From: JAGLQA01 sp023135565
GTDB taxonomy: Bacteria > Acidobacteriota > Aminicenantia > UBA2199
Direction of reading: 5' to 3'
DNA: 13,313 nt
NCBI GenBank assembly: GCA_030639305.1
Contig: DAOWCY010000195.1
Coordinates: forward strand, 1-13,313
Both the position numbers and the translations under genes were made by a program. The number at the start of each line of letters is the position of its first letter. Position 1 is the stretch's first letter. Below are positions 1 through 5,996 of this stretch, one piece after another. The notes beneath the pieces are model-generated. The model worked only from the letters and a program-made list of their open reading frames with translations, did no database searches and was not told where the DNA came from.

Positions 1-155
1 ATACAAATACTATCTCACAAAAATGGGAAAAGAAGTCATTATTGCTGCAATGAAAATTAAGGAGTTCATCATTATACCCGCATTGAATTGTGAACAAAAA
101 AAACTCTTGCCAGAAATGTGCAAGATTTGACGATTAGGTAACCTATCCTGTTTTC

Positions 156-524
156 CTACTGTATCTCTTTGCCGAAAGGCGTCAATGCCAGGCTTGCCAA
201 TTTGAGATGTTGGACGGCAAAGGGAATGCCCACAATCGTAACAGCCAGTATCAGCGCCCAGACTAAGTGGTGCAGGGCGATCCATATGCCGCCCAGTACG
301 AGCCATAAGACGTTCATTATTACCGATAGGCAGCCGGAACCCCTGCCTCGATCCACTACATCTTTGCCGAAAGGAAAGAGGCTTAATTGCGCCATTTTGA
401 TGACCTGGAGACCGAAGGGGATACCCACGATGGTGAGGCACATTAGCGCTCCCGCCATTAAGTAGTGCAAAAAAACAAATAATCCGCCGCAAACGAGCCA
501 GAGAAGATTACCTATCAAAGACAT
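156..524 (-). CDS. yccF: YccF-family inner membrane protein
   Basis: A 122-residue membrane protein of the YccF (DUF307) type; the family's molecular role is not established. The sequence is an internal duplication: residues 6-54 and 71-119 align along their whole length, each with N-(L/V)-LWLV-x-GG at the start, a hydrophobic span, the shared motif TIVGIPF, and the ending PFGK. Each half therefore contributes two hydrophobic membrane segments, and a short polar Gly/Arg/Asp linker (about 55-66) joins them. The start is supported by AAGGAG five bases upstream. The gene is divergent from the PIN toxin operon, with a 239-bp gap holding a 21-bp periodic array. Its own promoter is not clear; there are only AT-rich TATTAT/TATATA-like stretches at 541-560. 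It is slightly shorter than enteric YccF as I remember it. The family call is confident; the role is unknown. Confidence 0.9.
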   Translation of the reverse strand: MSLIGNLLWLVCGGLFVFLHYLMAGALMCLTIVGIPFGLQVIKMAQLSLFPFGKDVVDRGRGSGCLSVIMNVLWLVLGGIWIALHHLVWALILAVTIVGIPFAVQHLKLASLALTPFGKEIQ

Positions 525-585
525 AAGTTCTCCTTAAATATTATTTACTATATATAATAACGCAGCAGCGGGGAAATTGGTTCCG

Positions 586-651
586 GAATCCGGGGCGCAA
601 TACGCCCACCCTGGGGCATAATCCGCCCAACTTCGGGCAGGAAACGCCCGC
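586..651. repeat. Three-unit 21-bp periodic array of GGGC/GCCC dyads
   Basis: On the plus strand GCCC occurs at 604-607, 625-628 and 646-649, exactly 21 bp apart. GGGC precedes it at 593-596, 614-617 and 635-638, also 21 bp apart. Each unit is thus a GGGC-N7-GCCC dyad, and the units sit two helical turns apart on the same DNA face. The array lies between the divergent yccF and toxin-antitoxin starts. It could be an operator array or a degenerate repeat; the spacing is seen, the function is not. Confidence 0.7.
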
Positions 652-713
652 AGGTTTTGTTTTTTTGCGACTGTTTTTTTTCTTTCCTGCCGGTGATAAA
701 ATAAAAAAAAGTA

Positions 714-742
714 TTGACAAAATGAAACAATTAAGCCATCAT
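714..742 (+). promoter_or_regulatory. Putative sigma70 promoter of the PIN toxin-antitoxin operon
   Basis: A perfect TTGACA -35 at 714-719 is followed after 17 bp by CATCAT at 737-742 (4 of 6 matches to TATAAT). Transcription would begin near 749, so the AAGGAG ribosome site (751-756) lies at the very 5' end of the message and the antitoxin ATG at 764. Confidence 0.55.
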
Positions 743-763
743 TATTACTTAAGGAGATTTTCC

Positions 764-967
764 ATGGAAGCTTATAGTGAAATCATTGCCGGTAACAGGC
801 TGGCTGAAGTAATCGACCTGCCCGAAGATTTAAAAACATCCGAAGTAGAGGTTTTTATATTCCCGGTAAAAAAGCAGTCCATTCGTGTAGAAGATTTACC
901 GAGGCACAAAATGGGCAGGGAGCTTTCCCCTGTAGACAGGGATCACATCTATTCAAATGAAAGATAG
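764..967 (+). CDS. Antitoxin of a PIN-domain toxin-antitoxin pair
   Basis: A 67-residue protein with the pattern LAEVIDLPEDLKTSEVEVFIFPV near its start, typical of small VapB-like antitoxins paired with PIN toxins. By analogy the charged C-terminal half (residues 40-67, with SIRVEDLPRHK) would wrap the partner toxin, and the N-terminal part would carry the DNA-binding or dimerisation function. ATG 764 is chosen because AAGGAG lies seven bases upstream; the open frame extends back to 665 but without a ribosome site. The stop overlaps the toxin gene by 11 bp, which implies translational coupling. The antitoxin probably neutralises the toxin and represses the operon, but no known DNA-binding fold can be named with certainty. 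The call rests largely on the PIN neighbour. Confidence 0.75.
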   Translation: MEAYSEIIAGNRLAEVIDLPEDLKTSEVEVFIFPVKKQSIRVEDLPRHKMGRELSPVDRDHIYSNER

Positions 968-1400
968 AATCTTTTTCGATACTAATATCCTGGTTTACCT
1001 GTCTAATGAAGAGTCACTATTTCATGAACCTACTGTGGCAAAATTTAAGGGAATTGTTAGACAATATGAAATATGGATTTCCCGGCAGGTATTAAGAGAA
1101 TTCGCTGTCGTCGTATCCAGGAAAGAGTTTTATAATAAAATTTTAAAACCTAACGAAATCGCAACCGATATTACTAAATGGGAGAGCTTGTTCAGGGTAA
1201 TAGATGAGACTCAGGACATTACCGGTAATTTAAAAGAGTTGATTTTGAAATATAATCTAAAAGGAAAAAAGATTCATGATGCCAACATAGTCGCTGCTAT
1301 GAAAAAATTTTCTATCCCGCTGCTTTTTACCTTTAATATCAAAGATTTCACGATTTTTGAAGAGATACAGCTTATAGAAACGGCATCACCAAACAACTAA
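957..1400 (+). CDS. PIN-domain ribonuclease toxin (VapC-like)
   Basis: A 147-residue PIN-domain protein spanning its full family length. The acidic metal-binding set is visible: D8 in FFDTNILVY, E48 in LREF, D108 in IHDANIVA, and D130 in FNIKDF. All four positions expected for a Mg2+-dependent RNase are present, so the enzyme should be active. In VapC-type systems such toxins cut tRNA or rRNA when the antitoxin is degraded. The start ATG lies inside the antitoxin gene (11-bp overlap, different frame), the usual coupled layout. No ribosome site of its own is obvious, which agrees with coupled translation. A perfect 6-bp hairpin (TTTCAC-GGCA-GTGAAA, 1415-1430) follows the stop but has no adjacent T run. 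The RNA target cannot be inferred from the sequence. Confidence 0.9.
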   Translation: MKDRIFFDTNILVYLSNEESLFHEPTVAKFKGIVRQYEIWISRQVLREFAVVVSRKEFYNKILKPNEIATDITKWESLFRVIDETQDITGNLKELILKYNLKGKKIHDANIVAAMKKFSIPLLFTFNIKDFTIFEEIQLIETASPNN

Positions 1401-1448
1401 ATCGATCCCGGTAATTTCACGGCAGTGAAAGGAAAGGGTACCCCGATA

Positions 1449-1490
1449 GGGGGCGGAATCCTACCTCTTTTTTAAATTTGTGTGAATTTG
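1449..1490 (+). repeat. Dispersed direct repeat, left copy flanking the NACHT gene
   Basis: Contains GGGGGC, then CCTACCTC, a T6 run and AATTTGTGTGAATTTG. A close relative in the same orientation lies at 4263-4301 (GGGGGC, ACCTGCCTC, T run, AATTTGTGTTAATTTG), differing by a few substitutions and small indels. The two copies flank the NACHT-pentapeptide gene and the 21-bp array. Confidence 0.55.
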
Positions 1491-1545
1491 AAACAGTACG
1501 TGAAAAAATCCTAAATGAACAATCCTGATTATCAAACAAAATTTC

Positions 1546-3678
1546 TCAATTCATCAATTTAAATAATCCTGGTTTTTTCTTTTTTAGCACTGCTTTTAAT
1601 CTGGAAGATAATCCTTTGCCTCCATAAAGTGATTTCATTTCTAATAACATCTCCTCTGTCAGCCCCACTGCCCCCCAGAGATAGGCCCCAGCGAGATAGG
1701 CCCCAGCGAGATCAGCCCCTGCGAGATCAGCCCCTTCGAGATTGGCCCCTTCGAGATCGCCCCCTTCGAGATTGGCCCCAGCGAGATAGGCATGAAAGAG
1801 ATTAGCCCTGAAGAAATCTACATCCTGAAGGCTGGCCCCGGAGAAATTGGCCCGCTGGAGATTGGCATCCCGAAGTATAGCCTTCTGGAGATTGGCCCCA
1901 GAGAGATCGGCATCCCGGAGATTAGCCTCATGGAGGTCAGTCCGCTGGAGATTGGCATCCCGGAGTTTAGCCTCATAGAGATCGGCCCCTTCGAGGTTGG
2001 CCCCTTCGAGATCGGCCCGTTGGAGATTGGCTTTCCATAGTTTCGCCTTGTTGAGCTTGGCCCCTGCAAGATTGGCCCCTTCGAGATCGGCCCCCTGGAG
2101 ATCGGCCCGTTGGAGATTGGCTTTCCATAGTTTCGCCTTGTTGAGATTAGCCCCATTGAGATTAGCACCTTCGAAATTGGCCTCATCAAGAATGGCTCCT
2201 TCGAGATTGACCTCCGAGAGATTAGCCCTGTTGAGATTAGCTTTCCATAGTTTCGCCTTATTGAGCTTGGCCCCTGCAAGATTGGCCCCTTCGAGATCGG
2301 CCCCCTGGAGATCGGCCTCCTGGAGATCGGCCCCAGTGAGATCGACGCCCCGCAAACTGGCCCCCCGGAGATAGGCTCCCTGTAGATTCATGTCTTTATA
2401 TATTATTTTATCAAAGTCGAAGGCAATCTGACAAACCGCAAACTTACCGCTATCTATCGACATTTGGGCAATAAGTTGGGTTATATGTAATCTTTTTGCA
2501 AGTTTTGGTTCCGGGTTATCCACAAAATACCTGACAACGAGAAATTCCTGGATGCTGTAATGGGAAAAACGGTAATCACCTGCCGAATTTTTATTAAGCA
2601 GGGAGCGGCCTTTTATATCTATTTTTTTTATTTTTGCTAAATCAGACATACCGGTAATCATTTGGTCAAGATCGGACTCAGGTATATCACGGACGTTCCT
2701 TTTATGCATTTCAAATGCAAGTGTTTCGCAAGCTTCTAAGAGTTCGTTTTTGGGGATTTTGGCTTTTCTTTCTTCTCTTAGCAGCCAACTGTCGACTAAT
2801 GACTTATAAATATTGAATTCATTAACTTTCTTTTGGATTATGGGGGATTCCGTCAGGTCGTCGATAAAGGACAGGAGCATAGGACGGCAGCGCAAAGCCC
2901 CCATTTTTTTAACTAATTTTTTTGCTTGCCTGATTTTCCCTATTGGCTTAAAAAGTAAAAGTTTCCGGGGAAAACATTTTTTTAGATATATATTAACTTT
3001 TTTATCATCGAAAAGAGAAATGTATTTGGATTGGCACACATACCCGCCAACCGAAATTATTCCCGGTCTTTCAAAAGGTTCATCTTCAACTTTAGGAAAA
3101 AACTGTGTGCGGCAGGTAATAATAACTCTATAAAAGCTCTTTGTTGCATTCAGTATTTCCAACAACCTTTCCTTTACCCGGCCGTAAGCTGTAGGATCCT
3201 CGTCAAGGGCATCGAGCAGGAGTAAAGTTTGTCGTTTATTCCCGATATCGAAAATTTCATTTATGGATTTCTCTCCAAGTTTCAGCAAAATACAATCAAT
3301 GTTTTTAGTCCAAAAAGATGTCAAATGCAGCAGCTTAAGCATTGCCAGTAATGAAGTCTTCCCCATTCCCGCATCGGATAAAAAGAACATATGCCTGTCT
3401 CCGGAATCGTTGCATTTTTTTGCCTTTAAAAACTTATTGATTTCCTGTAAAATCGGTTCCCTGGAAACTTGAAGTTTTTCTTCATGCCTGTCTGCGGGAT
3501 TCACTTCCTGGCAATCGGGTTCCACGTAGTATTTGGCAAGTTCTAAAGGGTTCATGCCCAGGACGTCGTTTAACTTATTCAATTCCTGCTGGCGCTTTTC
3601 TTGATTACCTTTGAGATGTTTATACAGCTTTGTCGTCCAGTCAGTACCTAAACCAAAGGAAATTAACTCCAGTACCAT
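1546..3678 (-). CDS. NACHT-like STAND NTPase with C-terminal pentapeptide-repeat domain
   Basis: A 710-residue protein. Residues 1-95 have no recognised domain. A NACHT-like P-loop module follows: Walker A SDAGMGKTSLL at 101-111 (K107, T108; the first Gly of the P-loop is Ser), Walker B LLLLDALDED at 152-161, and a sensor-like IITCRTQF at 186-193. The helical region to about 400 includes FSHYSIQEFLVVRYF (371-385), a motif common after NACHT modules. From about 431 to 670 there are roughly 48 uninterrupted pentapeptides (A-D/N-L-x-x type), expected to fold into a right-handed quadrilateral beta-helix of about 12 coils. A short polar tail ends the protein. The family switches on by ATP-driven oligomerisation, and bacterial NACHT proteins include anti-phage sensors. 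Here the pentapeptide helix takes the sensor position, and no effector domain is recognisable. AGGAGG lies just upstream of the ATG. Target and effector are unknown. Confidence 0.88.
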   Translation of the reverse strand: MVLELISFGLGTDWTTKLYKHLKGNQEKRQQELNKLNDVLGMNPLELAKYYVEPDCQEVNPADRHEEKLQVSREPILQEINKFLKAKKCNDSGDRHMFFLSDAGMGKTSLLAMLKLLHLTSFWTKNIDCILLKLGEKSINEIFDIGNKRQTLLLLDALDEDPTAYGRVKERLLEILNATKSFYRVIITCRTQFFPKVEDEPFERPGIISVGGYVCQSKYISLFDDKKVNIYLKKCFPRKLLLFKPIGKIRQAKKLVKKMGALRCRPMLLSFIDDLTESPIIQKKVNEFNIYKSLVDSWLLREERKAKIPKNELLEACETLAFEMHKRNVRDIPESDLDQMITGMSDLAKIKKIDIKGRSLLNKNSAGDYRFSHYSIQEFLVVRYFVDNPEPKLAKRLHITQLIAQMSIDSGKFAVCQIAFDFDKIIYKDMNLQGAYLRGASLRGVDLTGADLQEADLQGADLEGANLAGAKLNKAKLWKANLNRANLSEVNLEGAILDEANFEGANLNGANLNKAKLWKANLQRADLQGADLEGANLAGAKLNKAKLWKANLQRADLEGANLEGADLYEAKLRDANLQRTDLHEANLRDADLSGANLQKAILRDANLQRANFSGASLQDVDFFRANLFHAYLAGANLEGGDLEGANLEGADLAGADLAGAYLAGAYLWGAVGLTEEMLLEMKSLYGGKGLSSRLKAVLKKKKPGLFKLMN
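2011..2317 (-). repeat. Recent internal duplications in the pentapeptide tract
   Basis: The blocks 2011-2055 and 2101-2145 are identical over 45 bp (offset 90). The blocks 2031-2107 and 2241-2317 match over 77 bp with one mismatch (offset 210). Both offsets are multiples of 15 bp, so whole pentapeptides were copied in frame. The protein shows KAKLWKANL three times. Confidence 0.9.
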
Positions 3679-3699
3679 AATTCCTCCTTTTCAAAATAT

Positions 3700-3728
3700 A
3701 TTATACACATCTTGGAATAAAATTTCAA
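3700..3728 (-). promoter_or_regulatory. Sigma70-like promoter of the NACHT-pentapeptide gene
   Basis: On the minus strand TTGAAA (3728-3723) is followed after 17 bp by TATAAT (3705-3700). That is 5 of 6 plus 6 of 6 consensus bases at ideal spacing. Transcription would start near 3693, about 15 bases before the start codon, just before AGGAGG (3688-3683). This implies steady rather than tightly gated transcription. Confidence 0.7.
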
Positions 3729-3899
3729 ATCCTACTTTGCGATTTCGACCGGCTGAAGCATTACATTCCGACTCTTTAAAATCCATATTTACACAAAAAA
3801 TTTGACACTACCGGATGATAAAGTCCCTCCCTCACCTAAAAAACCCACCTGTACCGAAAAAAGAATTATCAATACGCCTTAAACCTGCCCCTGCACTGC

Positions 3900-4274
3900 G
3901 TAAGGGCCTTCTTTTTACGGTAAAAATGGAGTTTATTAAGTAATGCATGTTTTTTTTTGCGTAGTGTATGAATTTTTTTGCGTAAAGGGCCGTCTTTGGA
4001 AGGTAATGTATCTTTTTTAAAGCGTAATGTATGAATTTTTCTGCGCAAGGGCTGGCTTTACAGCCGTAAGAGAGGAGTTTTCTTCGGAAATGGTCAAGCT
4101 TATATGGTATATCATGAAATTAATGCCGTATATCATGAAGTTAATACGGTATATCATGAAGCTAATACGGTATATAAAAATTTTTATATGGTCGAGCACA
4201 ATGTTAAACCCGTATATCAAAAAGTTAAACCGGTATGTATTGGGCTTTTGCAGGTATTGGCTGGGGGCACCTGC
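3900..4274 (+). repeat. Long degenerate array of about 18 units with 20-21-bp period
   Basis: Units begin (mostly GTA) at 3900, 3920, 3940, 3961, 3982, 4003, 4024, 4045, 4066, 4087, 4107, 4128, 4149, 4170, 4191, 4212, 4233 and 4254. The spacing is 21 bp, except three steps of 20. Units 4107, 4128 and 4149 are nearly identical (GTATATCATGAA...TAATACG). Units 3940, 3961 and 4024 share GTAATGTATG-like starts and carry T5-T9 runs. The period is two helical turns, so the T runs recur on one DNA face. The array is not palindromic. Its function is unknown; curved DNA, an iteron-like protein-binding array, or a decaying tandem repeat are possibilities. Confidence 0.8.
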
Positions 4275-4301
4275 CTCTTTTTTTTAATTTGTGTTAATTT
4301 G
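4263..4301 (+). repeat. Dispersed direct repeat, right copy flanking the NACHT gene
   Basis: Relative of 1449-1490 in the same orientation: GGGGGC, ACCTGCCTC, a long T run and AATTTGTGTTAATTTG. It partly overlaps the end of the 21-bp array and the following 10-bp tract. Confidence 0.5.
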
Positions 4302-4314
4302 TGTAACCTGTGGG
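4286..4314 (+). repeat. 10-bp period tract
   Basis: AATTTGTGTT, AATTTGTGTA and ACCTGTGGG follow each other without a gap. Similar short words (TTTGTGTGAA-TTG) recur at 1478-1490 and near 4398. Confidence 0.6.
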
Positions 4315-4322
4315 CCGCTTTT

Positions 4323-4357
4323 TCAATGATCAATCTTCAATGTTCAATAATCAATGA
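4323..4357 (+). repeat. Five tandem 7-bp units
   Basis: TCAATGA, TCAATCT, TCAATGT, TCAATAA and TCAATGA are perfectly adjacent: five TCAAT-NN heptamers over 35 bp. Confidence 0.85.
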
Positions 4358-4437
4358 AGAAAAAAGACAAAAAGAACACCCCTTTTCCTTTTTAAGATTT
4401 GTGTGAAGTTGGGGACCGCGTCATACCGAACCTTCTT

Positions 4438-4481
4438 GCCTCCGGCGGCCCTGCCGGGGGCCAAACTTTTAAAAAAGTTTG
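4438..4481 (-). repeat. Hairpin plus GGCCGCCGGAGGC repeat, third family member
   Basis: Read on the minus strand, a perfect 9-bp stem CAAACTTTT/AAAAGTTTG with a 2-base loop (4481-4462) is followed by the word GGCCGCCGGAGGC (4450-4438). The same word follows a different hairpin at 6834-6872 and 9054-9092. It lies 3' of the dehydratase gene in the same orientation, where it could serve as a transcription terminator. Confidence 0.6.
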
Positions 4482-4543
4482 AACAAAACTTCTTATTATT
4501 TAAAATCAAAGGCGCTCACACGCTGCCCCTGCGGCGAAGCGGC

Positions 4544-5551
4544 TTATCGCCCCCCCACGCGAGTGGGGCACAGAAGTTTTTTTAGCTTATCTAAACCGAT
4601 CTTGCCACCGCTGATAACCAACACCACATTCTTGTTTTTAAAACGGTCTTTCGCTTTAAGATAAGCAGCAATAGAAAGAACACCGGCACCTTCGACCAGC
4701 ATAAAATGCTTCTCCATCACCAACCGCAGCGCCGCTTTGATCTCCTCTTCCGAAACCAGTATAAAATCATCCACACACTCCCGGCAAATATCGAAAGTTA
4801 CGGAACCGGCTTCCACCGCCCCTTCTACACCGTCGGCAAAAGTAGGTCGAGCTGGCACTTCTATGATTTTCCCGGCTTTGATCGCTTCATACATATGCGT
4901 ACAGTACTCCGGCTGGGCGCCGATGATCTCGATTCTTTCGTTATGGGATTTGAGATACCCGGCGATACCGCCGATCAACCCGCCACCGCCCACAGGACAG
5001 ATAACAACGTCGATTTTCTCCAACTGTCTCATCAACTCTATGGCAATAGTACCCTGCCCACCCACCACCTTCATATCATTATAAGGAGAAACAAAAACCA
5101 TACCCTTCTCTTGTGCCACCTGCCTGGCTTTTACTTCCGCTTTGGCGCAGTCGTCGCTGAAAAATTTTATTTCGGCGTTATAGGAGCGGATGACGTCTAT
5201 CTTCGTTTGGGCCGCGTTTTCCGGCAGGTAAATGAGCCCATTTATATTAAACTTATCCATCCCATAGGCCACAGCCGAACCATGATTGCCGGTAGAAGCA
5301 GTGGTAACACCTCTCTCGCGCTCTTCTTCGGTCAAAGAGAGCAGCTTATTCAAAGCGCCTCTCAGCTTAAAAGAGTTGGTTATTTGTAAGTTCTCGCATT
5401 TGAGATAAACGCTGCCGCCCGCCGAATCGCTGAGAAAAGGCGAATATTCGAGGCGGGTTTCGATAATATGTTCCCTAATCCGCTCTTCAGCGTCGAGGGT
5501 TTCTTGCCTAACCTTTTCGATCAAGCTGCCGGTTTCATTTTGGTGGTTCAT
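4544..5551 (-). CDS. PLP-dependent serine/threonine dehydratase (threonine ammonia-lyase-like)
   Basis: A 335-residue fold-type II PLP enzyme. The PLP-binding lysine is K62 in NSFKLRGA. STGNHG (86-91) would hold the cofactor and substrate carboxylate, PVGGGGL (186-192) would bind the PLP phosphate, and VISGGKIGL (312-320) sits where the family contacts the pyridine ring. It should remove ammonia from L-threonine or L-serine, giving 2-oxobutanoate or pyruvate. No C-terminal ACT domain is present, so it resembles catabolic, TdcB-like enzymes; related enzymes acting on hydroxyaspartate or in ectoine breakdown cannot be excluded. SGGK in place of the common SGGN is noted. AGGAGG precedes the ATG. 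The last eight codons (CPTRVGGR) are largely encoded by an inverted repeat, CCCCAC-GCGA-GTGGGG (4553-4568), suggesting a C-terminus rewritten by repeat DNA. Confidence 0.88.
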   Translation of the reverse strand: MNHQNETGSLIEKVRQETLDAEERIREHIIETRLEYSPFLSDSAGGSVYLKCENLQITNSFKLRGALNKLLSLTEEERERGVTTASTGNHGSAVAYGMDKFNINGLIYLPENAAQTKIDVIRSYNAEIKFFSDDCAKAEVKARQVAQEKGMVFVSPYNDMKVVGGQGTIAIELMRQLEKIDVVICPVGGGGLIGGIAGYLKSHNERIEIIGAQPEYCTHMYEAIKAGKIIEVPARPTFADGVEGAVEAGSVTFDICRECVDDFILVSEEEIKAALRLVMEKHFMLVEGAGVLSIAAYLKAKDRFKNKNVVLVISGGKIGLDKLKKLLCPTRVGGR

Positions 5552-5574
5552 TCAGCCTCCTAAGTTAAGCAAAC

Positions 5575-5603
5575 ACTTTATTACTTTTTTTTAAATTTGT
5601 CAA
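5575..5603 (-). promoter_or_regulatory. Sigma70-like promoter of the dehydratase gene
   Basis: On the minus strand a perfect TTGACA (5603-5598) is followed after 17 bp by TAAAGT (5580-5575), a 4 of 6 match. Transcription would begin close to 5568, leaving a leader of about 17 bases with AGGAGG just before the ATG at 5551. Confidence 0.6.
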
Positions 5604-5604
5604 A

Positions 5605-5648
5605 TTTTTTAAATGTTTTTCTCTTTTGAGCCGTATAATATAAGTAGG
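5605..5648 (+). repeat. 44-bp direct repeat, left copy flanking the HigBA module
   Basis: Matches 6390-6433 over 44 bp with three mismatches; the last 18 bases, CCGTATAATATAAGTAGG, are identical. The copies lie on either side of the HigBA-like cassette, 785 bp apart. Confidence 0.85.
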
Positions 5649-5696
5649 CGAATATCGAGGCGCGTTATTCTTAAGACTGGTACAAATAGCAGGATG

Positions 5697-5996
5697 TCAC
5701 GTCAATGTCAAATTAATCTTACGACCCAATCCAATTTCAACAATCCTGAAAAACGTCGATAATTGAACATCGATCTTCCCGTTTTCTACTCTCGATATAT
5801 AACTCTTCTTCGTCCCGGGCTTTCTCGCTAATTCTTCCTGGGACATCCTGGCCTGTTTCCTTGCCTCCTTTAACATCTCCCCAATCATAAAAGCCTTAGA
5901 TCGCAAGTCAAACTCATCTCTTTCCTTAGTACCGGTTTTTCCATATTTTATATCCAAAAGCTCCTCAAAGGTTCTGGCATCTTTTAATTCTTTCAT
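5697..5996 (-). CDS. HigA-like XRE-family antitoxin
   Basis: A 99-residue protein with a helix-turn-helix domain over about residues 40-95. MSQEELARKPGTKKSYISRVENGK contains the two helices and turn of the XRE/Cro fold, followed by DVQLSTFFRIVEIGLGRKINLTL, typical of HigA-like antitoxins encoded after RelE/HigB-type toxins. It should bind the operator at the operon promoter and neutralise the toxin. A proline in the turn region (KPGT) is slightly unusual. The ATG overlaps the toxin stop in ATGA, so translation is coupled to the upstream gene; GGAGG also lies close upstream. The partner toxin carries a premature stop, so the antitoxin is now either an orphan repressor or the remnant of a dead module. 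Premature termination upstream may lower its coupled translation. Confidence 0.88.
   Translation of the reverse strand: MKELKDARTFEELLDIKYGKTGTKERDEFDLRSKAFMIGEMLKEARKQARMSQEELARKPGTKKSYISRVENGKIDVQLSTFFRIVEIGLGRKINLTLT

Larger units (their letters stand above)
3679..4543. other. 865-bp gene-free, repeat-rich intergenic region
   Basis: From left to right it holds: the promoter of the NACHT gene (3700-3728, minus); about 170 bp with no recognisable element; a long 20-21-bp periodic array (3900-4274); a 10-bp period tract (4286-4314); a 7-bp period tract (4323-4357); and a hairpin repeat next to the dehydratase 3' end (4438-4481). Open frames here (for example 4027-4287 plus and 4017-4220 minus) follow from the 21-bp period and have no ribosome site, so none is called a gene. 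Confidence 0.75.

Noticed and set aside
23..130. Short 35-codon plus-strand frame near the left edge
   Set aside because: No ribosome site, no recognisable sequence, and too short to support.
1818..2374. Long open frames on both strands inside the NACHT gene (1818-2279 minus, 1792-2040 plus, 1997-2374 plus)
   Set aside because: They follow from the 15-bp period of the pentapeptide tract, which keeps other frames open; they have no ribosome sites and only repeat-like products.
3802..3830. TTGACA at 3802-3807 as a plus-strand promoter
   Set aside because: No acceptable -10 at 16-18 bp and no plus-strand gene follows.
3900..4274. CRISPR array
   Set aside because: Units of 20-21 bp follow each other without unique spacers and diverge along their whole length; no cas gene is present.
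4017..4406. Open frames 4027-4287 and 4104-4406 (plus) and 4017-4220 (minus) with heptad-like products
   Set aside because: The 21-bp array equals seven codons per unit, so any stop-free unit gives a long frame on either strand. No ribosome site, and unit divergence does not favour one frame.
4706..5389. 227-codon plus-strand frame opposite the dehydratase
   Set aside because: It is the complement of a gene with all PLP-enzyme motifs, and its product shows no domain.
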